Assembly: GCA_903867185.1 (NCBI GenBank)
Contig: CAIPQK010000165.1
Location: 1 to 61,184, forward strand
DNA: 61,184 nt
Direction: 5' to 3'
From: an uncultured Candidatus Nemicrothrix sp.
Lineage (GTDB): Bacteria > Actinomycetota > Acidimicrobiia > Acidimicrobiales > Acidimicrobilacustridaceae
A model generated the notes under the pieces. It searched no databases. It was not told the DNA's origin and saw only the letters and a program-made list of their open reading frames with translations. How positions within the stretch are numbered: the stretch's first letter is position 1; the number at the start of each line of letters is the position of its first letter. The translations under genes were made by a program, and so were the position numbers. Of the stretch, positions 17,061-25,169 are shown in pieces.

Positions 17061-17897
17061 ATGACAACGTTTGAAACAATTGCTCTCGACACGCCCGGCG
17101 ACGGGATCTGTCGAATCACGCTGAATCGACCAGAGAAGCGGAATGCAATCTCGACCGCGATGCGCACCGAATTGCTGATTGCTCTCGAGACCAATGATCG
17201 AAATCCCGATGTGCGTGTGACCATTATCCGTGGCGGGGGAGCCTGTTTCTCTTCGGGTTACGACCTGGCTGGCGACCTTATGGTGTCGCCGCCGTTTCAT
17301 ACTGCGCCTGGCGATGGGGAGTGGGCCCGACAGGTCACCGACAACTGGTTCCGGTTCTGGGATCTTGCCAAGCCCGTCATCGCTCAGGTCCATGGTTACG
17401 CAATCGCTGGTGCGACCGAACTCGTGCAGGCATGTGACCTTGTGTATGTGGCCGATGACGCACGGATTTCTTATCCGATCGTGCGCGTTGCCTCGCCTCC
17501 CGATTGCCAGTATCACGAGCCTCTTCTTGGAATGCGGCGAGCAATGGAAATCATGCTTACAGGCGGAGAAATGCTTGGTCCTGAAGCGGCACAAATCGGT
17601 TGGGCGAATCGGTCATTCCCGGCAGTCGACCTCGACGAAGAAGTGCTTGACGTCGCCGCGCAGATTGCTGCGGTTGCCACAGATCTCGCTCAGATCAACA
17701 AGCGGATGGTGCATCGTCAGGCAGAGATCATGGGAGTCCGTGCAGCCATTCGGGCCGGCTCTGAATTCCAAGCACTCGCTGGTCATCAAGCTTCTGTAGA
17801 GGCGTTCAAGGAAGATCCGCTCGGTTCGATGAAGCGACACAATGCCGCCGATGCAGAACGCCGAGAGGCGCGCGAAAAGCGTCGTTCATTAAAGTGA
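17061..17897 (+). CDS. enoyl-CoA hydratase/isomerase (crotonase) family protein
   Basis: A 278-residue crotonase-fold protein acting on an acyl-CoA. The oxyanion-hole motifs are GGGACFSSGYDLAG and VHGYAIAGATELVQACDLVYVADDARI. The first catalytic Glu of classical hydratases is matched in ATELVQ, but the second (usually in the following F-x-Q-P-E segment) is replaced in ISYPIVRVAS, so the reaction may be isomerization, hydrolysis or another crotonase chemistry. It starts 1 bp after the LLM gene, and its stop overlaps the GTG of the MFS gene. That arrangement suggests one operon for handling a CoA-linked compound. Confidence 0.88.
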   Translation: MTTFETIALDTPGDGICRITLNRPEKRNAISTAMRTELLIALETNDRNPDVRVTIIRGGGACFSSGYDLAGDLMVSPPFHTAPGDGEWARQVTDNWFRFWDLAKPVIAQVHGYAIAGATELVQACDLVYVADDARISYPIVRVASPPDCQYHEPLLGMRRAMEIMLTGGEMLGPEAAQIGWANRSFPAVDLDEEVLDVAAQIAAVATDLAQINKRMVHRQAEIMGVRAAIRAGSEFQALAGHQASVEAFKEDPLGSMKRHNAADAERREAREKRRSLK

Positions 17898-19456
17898 CGT
17901 CAAGCGGTTCGGCAACGGCGAGCGGGGTGACCGTTCATCTGTCGCGCAACCGTTTGTTAGTCATCTTCTTCGGAATCCTTCTTGGCGCGACGCTTTCGGG
18001 ACTTGATGGCGCCATCGTGGCCACCGCTGCTCCGACGATTCTGAGCGAACTCGGTAGCGTTTCGCTGCTCCCATGGTTGACGACCAGTTACTTGCTCGCG
18101 CAGGTCACCACCATGGCGGTGTACGGGAAGCTCGGCGACATCTTTGGTCGTCGTCGTGTGTTCATCATCGCTGTCGCGACATTCATGGTCGGTTCGATGC
18201 TTTGCGGCCTCGCTCAGTCGATGCCGATGTTGATCGCCACTCGCGTGCTTCAAGGAATCGGCGCGGGCGGAATTACAGCTCTGGCTATGGCGCTCATTGC
18301 CGATGTCATGCCCGCCGACAAACTGGGTAGGTATCTCGGTTACACGGGTGTGGTTTTCGCGGTTACCGCGATCTTGGGACCATGGGCTGGTGGGTTCTTC
18401 ACCGACAACTTTTCCTGGCGCTGGGCGTTCTTCGTGAACATTCCGAGCGGAATCCTCTGTCTCATCACGTTGATGTTCGTTCCCAAATCCACGAATCGAG
18501 TTGCGCATCGAATCGATGTTCGCGGCGCGTCACTCATCGCGGGCGCAGCTGCCTCATTGCTTTTGGCAATCGGTGGAACTGGGGGTCACGTCCGATTCGT
18601 GAGTGTGCGCACGATCGGTCTCGCGTGTGTGTCGGTTGTACTGGTTCTCCTGTTCGTTTTTCACGAACGCAGAACGCCAGAGCCAATTCTCGCTTTGCGC
18701 GTGATCTCTGGCCGGGTAAGGGCGCTCGCCCTGTCGGCCAATCTGATCACAGGTATGGCGTTCGGAACGGCGATCGTGTATCCGCCATTGTTTTTTGAAG
18801 CCGTGCGGGGCATTAACGCGACTCAAGCGGGATTGCTTCTTGCGCCATTTGCCGTCACTTCGGGTCTCTGCACGATCATCGCTGGCCAAATCACCGATCG
18901 ACGTGGCGGCCACGTCGTGGTTCCATTCGTGGGCGTGGTGATTTCTTGTGTCGGGATGATTCTGCTTTCCTCGATCCATGCTTCGACGTCCGCCGCGTTT
19001 GTCGTGGGCTCGGCAATGTTGGTCGGAATGGGTATCGGCTTCGTGATGCAGACGCTTCTGTACGTAATCCAGCGATTCACTGAAGCTCCAGACATCGGAA
19101 TGGCGACCTCAACGATCATGCTGGCTCGCCTGCTCGGAAATGCGCTGGGCGTGGCCATCGTCGGGACGATCTTCACTAATACGCTTGTAAGCGGGGTGCA
19201 GAAACGGCTTCCTGATTTTCCGTTGGATTCGATCCAGGGCGCACCTCACAAGATCGCCGCCTTGTCTGATGGGGTGCGCGAACAGATTCAAGAAGCGTTT
19301 GCGCACGCGCTCTCAAACGGATTTACGGCAATGGTCCCAGTGATGATTATTGGCGCCGTTGTCGTGGGGTGTATCCCAGCGAAGCGAGTTCGCGATCGCC
19401 TCCGGTCAACTACGGCGGAAATCCCGTTGGCTGAGGGAACCGCTCACGCCCTTTAA
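17894..19456 (+). CDS. MFS transporter, DHA2 (EmrB/QacA) type
   Basis: A 520-residue exporter with about 14 membrane segments. Diagnostic parts are GLDGAIVATAAPTILSELG in helix 1, AVYGKLGDIFGRRRVF (motif A), and RVLQGIGAGGITALAMALIADV, typical of proton-coupled multidrug exporters of the 14-helix family. The GTG start overlaps the stop of the enoyl-CoA hydratase-like gene, so the three genes from 16013 form a unit that may make or detoxify a compound and export it. The substrate cannot be told. It is convergent with the TauD-like gene, 14 bp apart. Confidence 0.87.
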   Translation: MTSSGSATASGVTVHLSRNRLLVIFFGILLGATLSGLDGAIVATAAPTILSELGSVSLLPWLTTSYLLAQVTTMAVYGKLGDIFGRRRVFIIAVATFMVGSMLCGLAQSMPMLIATRVLQGIGAGGITALAMALIADVMPADKLGRYLGYTGVVFAVTAILGPWAGGFFTDNFSWRWAFFVNIPSGILCLITLMFVPKSTNRVAHRIDVRGASLIAGAAASLLLAIGGTGGHVRFVSVRTIGLACVSVVLVLLFVFHERRTPEPILALRVISGRVRALALSANLITGMAFGTAIVYPPLFFEAVRGINATQAGLLLAPFAVTSGLCTIIAGQITDRRGGHVVVPFVGVVISCVGMILLSSIHASTSAAFVVGSAMLVGMGIGFVMQTLLYVIQRFTEAPDIGMATSTIMLARLLGNALGVAIVGTIFTNTLVSGVQKRLPDFPLDSIQGAPHKIAALSDGVREQIQEAFAHALSNGFTAMVPVMIIGAVVVGCIPAKRVRDRLRSTTAEIPLAEGTAHAL

Positions 19457-19470
19457 CTGGGCTCTACTTG

Positions 19471-20430
19471 TTAGGCGGTTGGTCGGCTTCCGATGACACT
19501 GGCCCGTTCCATGATGCGGCGTTGCGGCCAGTAGTCGCTTGATGCGTAGTGCTGTACTGCCCGGTTATCCCAGAACGCTATGGAATCAGGCTCCCATTGG
19601 AATCGCACCTGGTATTCACAGGTGGCGGCTTGGTCGCAAAGGTGGTCGAGAAGCTCACGGCTCTCGGTCTCGGGAAGTCCGTTGATCTTGTTGACAAAGT
19701 TCCGATTCACATACAGCAACTTGCGGCCTGTGCGTTCGTGTCGAACCACGACGGGGTGATCGACCATGGGGAACATTTCTCGGGTCTCCGCCATACGGTC
19801 CTCAGGAACGGTGCGACCAAAACTCTTCATGAAGTCGTGTTCGGCTGTTAATCCATCAATGGCGTCCTTGGTCTTATCGGAGAGACCGTCATAGGCCGCG
19901 CCCATATCGGAAAAGAGCGTGTCGCCTCCGACGGGCGGTACTTCGATGGCGTGAAGAATCGCTCCCATGGAAGGCGCAGCCCGCCAGGTCACATCGTGGT
20001 GCCAAGAGTTCTCGTATCCGGCAACCTCGGCAGTCTTTTCGAACCGAACCAATTCAGGTACGCCGGTATTCGATGGGATGAACGGATGGATTTCGAGTTC
20101 ACCGAATCGTTTGGCGAAGGCAACGTGTTGATCGGAGGTGAGCGGTTGATCGCGGAAAAAGATGACCTTGTAATCATCGAGTGCTTTCTGGATATCAGCG
20201 ATGGTCTCGGCTGAGAGATCGGTGCGTAGGTCAACTCCTGAAATCTCGGCTCCGAGAGTCGAGCCAATCTGCTTCACGTCAAAATTTGCCCATGTGAGCT
20301 TTGCGAGTCGCTCGCGTTCCTCGGCCAAGTGGGTCGCCGGTCCGACTGGCAATCCACCATTCATGATCCTGCGAGTTGCGCCCAGAGACGCACTCGGATC
20401 ACGTTCGGGTACAAGTTGCTCTGTCGTCAT
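19471..20430 (-). CDS. TauD/TfdA family Fe(II)/2-oxoglutarate dioxygenase
   Basis: A 319-residue non-heme iron oxygenase. LGAEISGVDLRTDLSAETIADIQKAL and VIFFRDQPLTSDQHVAFAKRFGELEIHPF are the usual TauD N-terminal blocks. The metal triad is visible as WHHDVTW (HxD) and, near the C-terminus, NRAVQHYASSDYWPQRRIMERASV with the distal His and the 2-oxoglutarate-binding Arg. Family members hydroxylate taurine, sulfonates, aryloxyacids and others; the substrate is open. The ATG at 20430 has a GGATGGGGAT site; an ATG at 20442 would add four residues. It is divergent from the acyltransferase gene. The window has sulfur assimilation genes, but none adjacent. Confidence 0.9.
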   Translation of the reverse strand: MTTEQLVPERDPSASLGATRRIMNGGLPVGPATHLAEERERLAKLTWANFDVKQIGSTLGAEISGVDLRTDLSAETIADIQKALDDYKVIFFRDQPLTSDQHVAFAKRFGELEIHPFIPSNTGVPELVRFEKTAEVAGYENSWHHDVTWRAAPSMGAILHAIEVPPVGGDTLFSDMGAAYDGLSDKTKDAIDGLTAEHDFMKSFGRTVPEDRMAETREMFPMVDHPVVVRHERTGRKLLYVNRNFVNKINGLPETESRELLDHLCDQAATCEYQVRFQWEPDSIAFWDNRAVQHYASSDYWPQRRIMERASVIGSRPTA

Positions 20431-20530
20431 GACGATCCCCATCCGCTTTCGACCGGGGTGCAGAGTACCGCACCCAGGTTTGGCGACGATGAGCACCTTC
20501 CAGCCAGAACCGGTTCGTTACGATGCTGAG

Positions 20531-21514
20531 GTGAAGAGACCGTGGATGCGCCGAACTATCACGATCTCTGCCGTTTGGTTTTTGGCGCTGGCTCTATTCG
20601 TGCTTCTACCCCTTTGGGTGGTTCTCTGCTTTCTCGTTGACCTTGTGACGGGGAAGTGGCGGTTGCCGACGCTGAGGCTGGTGGCGTTCGCCCTTTGCTG
20701 GTCATGGCTCGAGGCGATCGGCGTGAGCGTGGCTGGCTTTCTGTGGCTCGTTGGTCAAGGCAAGAATCAGCGGGCGAACTATGCACTTCAACGGTGGTGG
20801 GCGAAGCAGCTCATACGTTCGTTACGCATTACCTGTGGCTTCGGTATCGACGTCGAAGGGGTCGAGGCGCTGTCTGACAAGCCACTTTTGTGCCTTGGTC
20901 GTCACGCGAGCCTCGGCGACGCACTCGTAAGTGCCTGGGTCTTTGGTTCTCTGGCCCATCGATTCCCGCGGTACGTCATGAAGAAGGAATTACTTCTTGA
21001 CCCATGTCTTGACATCGTGGGTCAACGAATTCCGAATTACTTCGTAGATCGCGGATCAGCAGCAATTCGCCAAGAGATTGATGGCATTCGAGCAATGGCT
21101 TCGAATATGACGCCGAAAGATGTTGCGGTCATCTTTCCTGAAGGAACGCGCACAAACGACGAGAAACGTGTTGCTCTTGTGCAGCGTTTAGAAAAGCGCG
21201 CACCTGAACGGCACGCCAAGTTGGTTGGTCTCGAGCGCCTCTTGCCACCGCGCTCGGCTGGAGCAGCGGCCCTCCTTGAGGCAATCCCCGAGGGCGATGT
21301 TGTTCTTCTGTGGCATGTCGGTTTCGACGGCCTCGACACCTTTGCCGGAGTTCGTCGTCGTCTCACTCACAGTGGGCCACATGCACGAGTTGTTCTTGAA
21401 CTACATGACCGAGCCTCCGTTCCAAGTGGAGCAGCATTTGAGTCCTGGCTTGACGATCGCTGGTTGGAAATCGACCGCAAGGTCGTCGAAGCATCAGAAC
21501 GGCGGATTGGATAG
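20531..21514 (+). CDS. 1-acylglycerol-3-phosphate acyltransferase (PlsC-like) family membrane protein
   Basis: A 327-residue protein with two or three N-terminal membrane helices (about residues 8-60) and a PlsC domain. The acyltransferase motifs are clear: GRHASLGDALVS (H-x4-D) and VIFPEGTRTN (FPEGTR). It probably acylates a lysophospholipid or another acceptor at the membrane. I choose GTG 20531 because TACGAT lies exactly 6 nt upstream (leaderless layout); an in-frame ATG at 20489 adds 14 residues but has no upstream signal. It is divergent from TauD and followed 42 bp later by the PhyH gene. Confidence 0.85.
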   Translation: MKRPWMRRTITISAVWFLALALFVLLPLWVVLCFLVDLVTGKWRLPTLRLVAFALCWSWLEAIGVSVAGFLWLVGQGKNQRANYALQRWWAKQLIRSLRITCGFGIDVEGVEALSDKPLLCLGRHASLGDALVSAWVFGSLAHRFPRYVMKKELLLDPCLDIVGQRIPNYFVDRGSAAIRQEIDGIRAMASNMTPKDVAVIFPEGTRTNDEKRVALVQRLEKRAPERHAKLVGLERLLPPRSAGAAALLEAIPEGDVVLLWHVGFDGLDTFAGVRRRLTHSGPHARVVLELHDRASVPSGAAFESWLDDRWLEIDRKVVEASERRIG

Positions 21515-21556
21515 TTTCGTCCCGGTTGTTGTCTTCGTTCTTTGGGGGAGCTCGCG

Positions 21557-22762
21557 ATGTCTCTAGGTCTCATGAAAGATATTGATTTCAATGAATTCCA
21601 CCGCGTGGAGATTCGTCAGTATTTAAGCCATGGGAGGGGGGCGAAGGCTGCGGCGGCAATGCCAGCAGGTCGGTCTCTCACCATCGTTGTTGGCGACGAG
21701 GCTTGGACCTATCGGTCAACCGGTGTCGATATCGAGCTTGTCGAGGGTCGAGCTGCTGGTCTGACGATCTCGCTTGAACGCGAAGCATTCAGCGACTTTG
21801 TCAACGAGATGTGGTCGGTGTTTGGCCTCCTTTATGGAGAACGTCTGACTCTCGAAACCGGTTCATTCGAACACCTTGTTGCTTGGGAGCCTGTGCTTCA
21901 GGCGCTTTGGTTTGATCGACCGATCTATTCGGCATCCGAGAGTTCCACGTTTGTTGGCCGCGATGGAATGCCGCTCTCGCTGAATCAGTCATTCACTCTC
22001 GGCGACGATGCCGACGAGATGTCCCACTTCCTGCAGACCTGTGGCTTCTTGGTTCTGCGAAACGTGTTTAGCGCAGAAGAGATTGCCGCGATGAACGAGG
22101 TTGTTGAACGTGAGCGCCAGCGTTCCACCCCTGACGACAAGCGTTCGTGGTGGGCGACCGATTCAGACGGAAACGAAGTTTGTTGTCGCGTGACCTATCT
22201 GGCTGAACGTGACCAGGTGTTTGCCGATCTCGCGGTCGACGAGCGGCTGAAAGTTATTGCGGCGCTTTCAGGCGCACAGTTGCTGTCCTGTCCCGACCGC
22301 CTCGATGGCTTAGGCGTAGTCATTAAGAATCCGGCGGTGGTTGAAGGCCTCTCCGATCTTCCATGGCACCGCGACTGCGGGATGGGCGGACATTTCGTCT
22401 TGTGCCCCGGGCTTAACGTAGGTGTGCAGCTCGATGAGGCGAGTGCCGAAAACGGGCAACTCTGGTTCCTTGCCGGTTCGCACCACCACGCAGCGCAGTC
22501 ACTCGATATGTCGCAGATCAATGGCCTGCCCGCCATCGCAGTTGATGCCCAACCTGGCGATGTCACGGTTCACTTCGGCCATGTGATGCATGCAGCGCCG
22601 CCGCCCAGTTCACCCAAAGCAAATCGCAAAGCGGTCTATGTGGGATTCCACGTTCCCGAACTCTTCGACGTCATTGGCCCGGGTCAGGCCTATAACGACG
22701 TGCTCTTCACTCACGGTGACGGTCGCGTTCGTTCTGTCGAAGAGGCGTCAACGGGTAACTGA
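21557..22762 (+). CDS. phytanoyl-CoA dioxygenase-like protein with an N-terminal SCP2-like domain
   Basis: The 401-residue protein has two parts. Residues about 1-130 (RSLTIVVGDEAWTYRSTG, FSDFVNEMWSVFGLLYGE, FEHLVAWEPVLQALW) resemble an SCP2/sterol-carrier-type lipid-binding domain; this reading is tentative. Residues about 150-401 are a PhyH-type Fe(II)/2-oxoglutarate oxygenase with LPWHRDCGMGG (HxD), QLDEASAENGQLWFLAGSHHH and HFGHVMHAAPPP (distal His), and a following NRKAVYVGF with the 2-oxoglutarate-binding basic residue. The ATG at 21557 has GGGGGAG 6 nt upstream. It is convergent with the MBL-Rieske gene, 7 bp apart. A lipid-like substrate would fit the domain pairing. Confidence 0.83.
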   Translation: MSLGLMKDIDFNEFHRVEIRQYLSHGRGAKAAAAMPAGRSLTIVVGDEAWTYRSTGVDIELVEGRAAGLTISLEREAFSDFVNEMWSVFGLLYGERLTLETGSFEHLVAWEPVLQALWFDRPIYSASESSTFVGRDGMPLSLNQSFTLGDDADEMSHFLQTCGFLVLRNVFSAEEIAAMNEVVERERQRSTPDDKRSWWATDSDGNEVCCRVTYLAERDQVFADLAVDERLKVIAALSGAQLLSCPDRLDGLGVVIKNPAVVEGLSDLPWHRDCGMGGHFVLCPGLNVGVQLDEASAENGQLWFLAGSHHHAAQSLDMSQINGLPAIAVDAQPGDVTVHFGHVMHAAPPPSSPKANRKAVYVGFHVPELFDVIGPGQAYNDVLFTHGDGRVRSVEEASTGN

Positions 22763-22769
22763 ATCGGTT

Positions 22770-24323
22770 CTAAGAAACTGGACGAATGCGTAGCGTACGT
22801 TCTTCAGCGTTGAGGCATTTTCCTGTCGAGACGTCGAATCTCCAACCGTGCAGCGTGCAGACCAATTCCTCGCCATCGATCACGCCGAAGACGGAAAGGT
22901 CAGCGTCGCGATGAGGGCATGTGCGTTGGACGATCCAGTCGCCGATCCGAATTTCTTCTTCGGCGATGCCGCCTCGGTCGGGATCGGCCTTGCGCAGCGC
23001 TTCAGCTTCGGTTCGCGTCATTCGCTCTTCTGAAAGCGACTTGAAGAAGTTGTAGACGTATTCGTTGAACGGCCCGGAGCGCCACGCCTTGAAACGACAG
23101 GACAGGAACAACGAGTTGCTCCAGTCGACAGCGCGTTCGGCGGCGACGGTTTCTACGAGACGGCGATCAATGGCGAAGCGAAAGCCGCACTCGGCACCAT
23201 TCCATTCCGACACAGTGCCGGCAGGGAAGTCGATGGCAATCTTGAGGTCGCCCATATCGATGACACATACATCGCCAACGCCGTTGCGAAGGTTCGGAGC
23301 AATGGCGAGCAGTGGTTCCCACCACTCAGCGAGTCGCTGCACGAGGTCGTCGGTTGGCTGAACCCACTGTGACTTACGGTCTTCGATCCATGGGAGCCAG
23401 TCACGTTGATACTCGCGAAGGTAGGACTCCTTTTGTTGAAAGATCGTGGCAACCTCACTCGCTGAGCACGGATGCATGACATCGATACGGTCGGGCGTGA
23501 ACGAAATGGTGGTTCCGGGAATGGCGAGAATCCCGGTGTGGCCAGCGTCAGACAGTCGGTTCATGAACTCAACCTGATCGGGAAAGATGCTCAATTCCTC
23601 TCCGGTGATCACGTTCAAGCCGAACAACTCGGGATCAAGGAATGCTGGCGGACCAGCGCTGGGAACGACAGCGCGTGCATTGATGACTTCGACGTACCGG
23701 AGCGCTCTCGCGAATTGGCTAGCAACTTTCGCGTCAACGAGCTCCCGCATGATGTCAGCCGGTTCGTCATAGACCATCGGATACCAAATTGCTCCGCTGT
23801 ACTGAACCCAATGCAGATCGACTGGACCATGTGCGGTGAGAGCAGCAAGATCGTGCGTCCGGCAATCGTTTTGATTCACGAGGCGTCCGGTGTCATCGGA
23901 AACCACGAGTGCGGAATCGCCACCAGGGCCGTCGGTAATTGATGTCTCGCAATGAATTGCGATTCGGGTACTGCCTAGTAGGTCGATCTCTGTCCCGTCG
24001 ACAGTTCGCACAAAATTTACGAAACCGAGTTCGCGCAGTCGGTTCTCGAGTTCTCGAGTGGGGTAGCCGGGGAGGAGGACCGTTGCTGTGCGTGCGATGT
24101 GATCGGAAAGCCACAACTCATCGAGATGGTCGCCGTGTATGTGCGAGATGTACAGGTAGTCGGCAGATTCGATGCGTGACATGAGGTCGGGGGAGAGGCG
24201 GTCGTTCCGAGGGAATACGCACCATGAACCATGGAACGCTGGCAGAAACCAGGGGTCACAGACAATGGACACATCGGTGGTCTCGATGAGGATTCCCGCG
24301 TGACCGATCGATGTTGCCTTCAT
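22770..24323 (-). CDS. metallo-beta-lactamase fold protein with C-terminal Rieske [2Fe-2S] domain
   Basis: This 517-residue protein combines an N-terminal UlaG-like metallo-beta-lactamase fold (HAGILIETTDVSIVCDPW, then ISHIHGDHLDEL giving HxHxDH) with a C-terminal Rieske domain (CPH ... CTLH, C-x-H-x17-C-x2-H, about 465-490). The same two modules, in the opposite order, occur in CMP-N-acetylneuraminate hydroxylase; a relationship to that oxygenase family is likely, but the substrate is unknown. I start at ATG 24323 because TAGTCT on the minus strand lies 8 nt upstream; ATG 24329 adds two residues. It is convergent with the PhyH gene. Confidence 0.88.
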   Translation of the reverse strand: MKATSIGHAGILIETTDVSIVCDPWFLPAFHGSWCVFPRNDRLSPDLMSRIESADYLYISHIHGDHLDELWLSDHIARTATVLLPGYPTRELENRLRELGFVNFVRTVDGTEIDLLGSTRIAIHCETSITDGPGGDSALVVSDDTGRLVNQNDCRTHDLAALTAHGPVDLHWVQYSGAIWYPMVYDEPADIMRELVDAKVASQFARALRYVEVINARAVVPSAGPPAFLDPELFGLNVITGEELSIFPDQVEFMNRLSDAGHTGILAIPGTTISFTPDRIDVMHPCSASEVATIFQQKESYLREYQRDWLPWIEDRKSQWVQPTDDLVQRLAEWWEPLLAIAPNLRNGVGDVCVIDMGDLKIAIDFPAGTVSEWNGAECGFRFAIDRRLVETVAAERAVDWSNSLFLSCRFKAWRSGPFNEYVYNFFKSLSEERMTRTEAEALRKADPDRGGIAEEEIRIGDWIVQRTCPHRDADLSVFGVIDGEELVCTLHGWRFDVSTGKCLNAEERTLRIRPVS

Positions 24324-24498
24324 GGGCATTGAGACTAGTGAGGGCTCAGCAGAGTCGGTGATCTCGACGATCTACTGCTTGTGATCTGCCTTGTGAGTCC
24401 CAACTGCCTGAGTTCTCCCTCGTTGTTTGAGAATCCTCCCCGGGTAGGAACGACGGGAGTACGTTCATCGCACTGTCAACAAAAGAACTGAGGAATCC

Positions 24499-24984
24499 AT
24501 GGGCGTACTTATGTTGCCGTTAGCGGTGCTGCTCGCCTGGATCTTTGCCTGGCTCGGCTGGACTCCGCCGTTCGTTTCGGGTGGAACTGGTACCGAAGCA
24601 TTCGCCGAGGATGCAATGCGTTGGATGTTGGTACTTCCGGCGGGAATACAGGTGTTGATTTCAGGATTAATGCATACGGTCTTTGCGAAGTCCACTGCAA
24701 AGGACATCGGGTGGGAGACCAATGGTTTCCAATATGAAATTGGTTTCTCGGCGTACGCCATGGGTGTCGGTTCATTACTCGCCGCGAGTCGCGGCTGGGA
24801 CACATGGTTAGTCATGACCGCGGTGTTGTCGATCTTCCTTCTGCTTTGCACCGTGCAACACATCATGAAGATGGTTCAGGACAAGAATTTCAAGCCGGGT
24901 AATTCTCTGATCCTTCTCTACGACATCGGACTTCCGGTTTCTATGATTTGCCTACTTGTGGCAACTCATTCCTCGATGACCTGA
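24499..24984 (+). CDS. hypothetical four-helix membrane protein (DUF6790-like)
   Basis: A 161-residue integral membrane protein with about four helices (residues 5-20, 45-65, 85-105, 110-130 and a final one near 145). A central motif, GWETNGFQYEIGFSAYAMGVGSL, resembles DUF6790-type proteins, but I am not sure of the family. The ATG at 24499 follows a GAGGAA site at 3 nt. It stands alone between the divergent MBL-Rieske gene and the tRNA-Gly terminator region. No function is proposed. Confidence 0.75.
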   Translation: MGVLMLPLAVLLAWIFAWLGWTPPFVSGGTGTEAFAEDAMRWMLVLPAGIQVLISGLMHTVFAKSTAKDIGWETNGFQYEIGFSAYAMGVGSLLAASRGWDTWLVMTAVLSIFLLLCTVQHIMKMVQDKNFKPGNSLILLYDIGLPVSMICLLVATHSSMT

Positions 24985-25033
24985 AAGTCGTCGTAGGTGA
25001 CAGGTTCCGATTGAGTTATCGGCTCGAACGCGA

Positions 25034-25058
25034 CGAGAGGCCCCATCGGGGCCTCTCG
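25034..25058. terminator. palindromic hairpin between the DUF6790-like gene and tRNA-Gly
   Basis: A perfect 11-bp stem (CGAGAGGCCCC / GGGGCCTCTCG) with a 3-nt loop lies 49 bp after the membrane protein stop and 7 bp downstream of the minus-strand tRNA-Gly. Only two T residues follow on either strand, so it is a candidate bidirectional terminator rather than a textbook one. Confidence 0.5.
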
Positions 25059-25065
25059 TTCTGAG

Positions 25066-25136
25066 AGCGGGTGAAGGTAATCGAAACCTCGTAGCCGACT
25101 TGGAAGGACGGTGCTCTACCATTGAGCTACACCCGC
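25066..25136 (-). tRNA. tRNA-Gly (TCC)
   Basis: Minus-strand cloverleaf with acceptor GCGGGTG paired to CACCCGC, D-arm GCTCAATGGTAGAGC, and anticodon loop CTTCCAA (anticodon TCC, reading GGA/GGG). The anticodon stem CCGTC/GTCGG has one T-T mismatch. The T-arm is GAGGTTTCGATTACCTT and discriminator T is at 25066. CCA is not encoded. Confidence 0.9.
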
Positions 25137-25169
25137 AGGTGTGGGTACCTTATCGCACCGGTTTGGTGA

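Noticed and set aside
20201-20530. In-frame upstream extension of the acyltransferase gene
   Set aside because: It overlaps the TauD gene on the other strand up to 20430, and the ATG at 20489 has no start signal. GTG 20531 has a TACGAT box at 6 nt.
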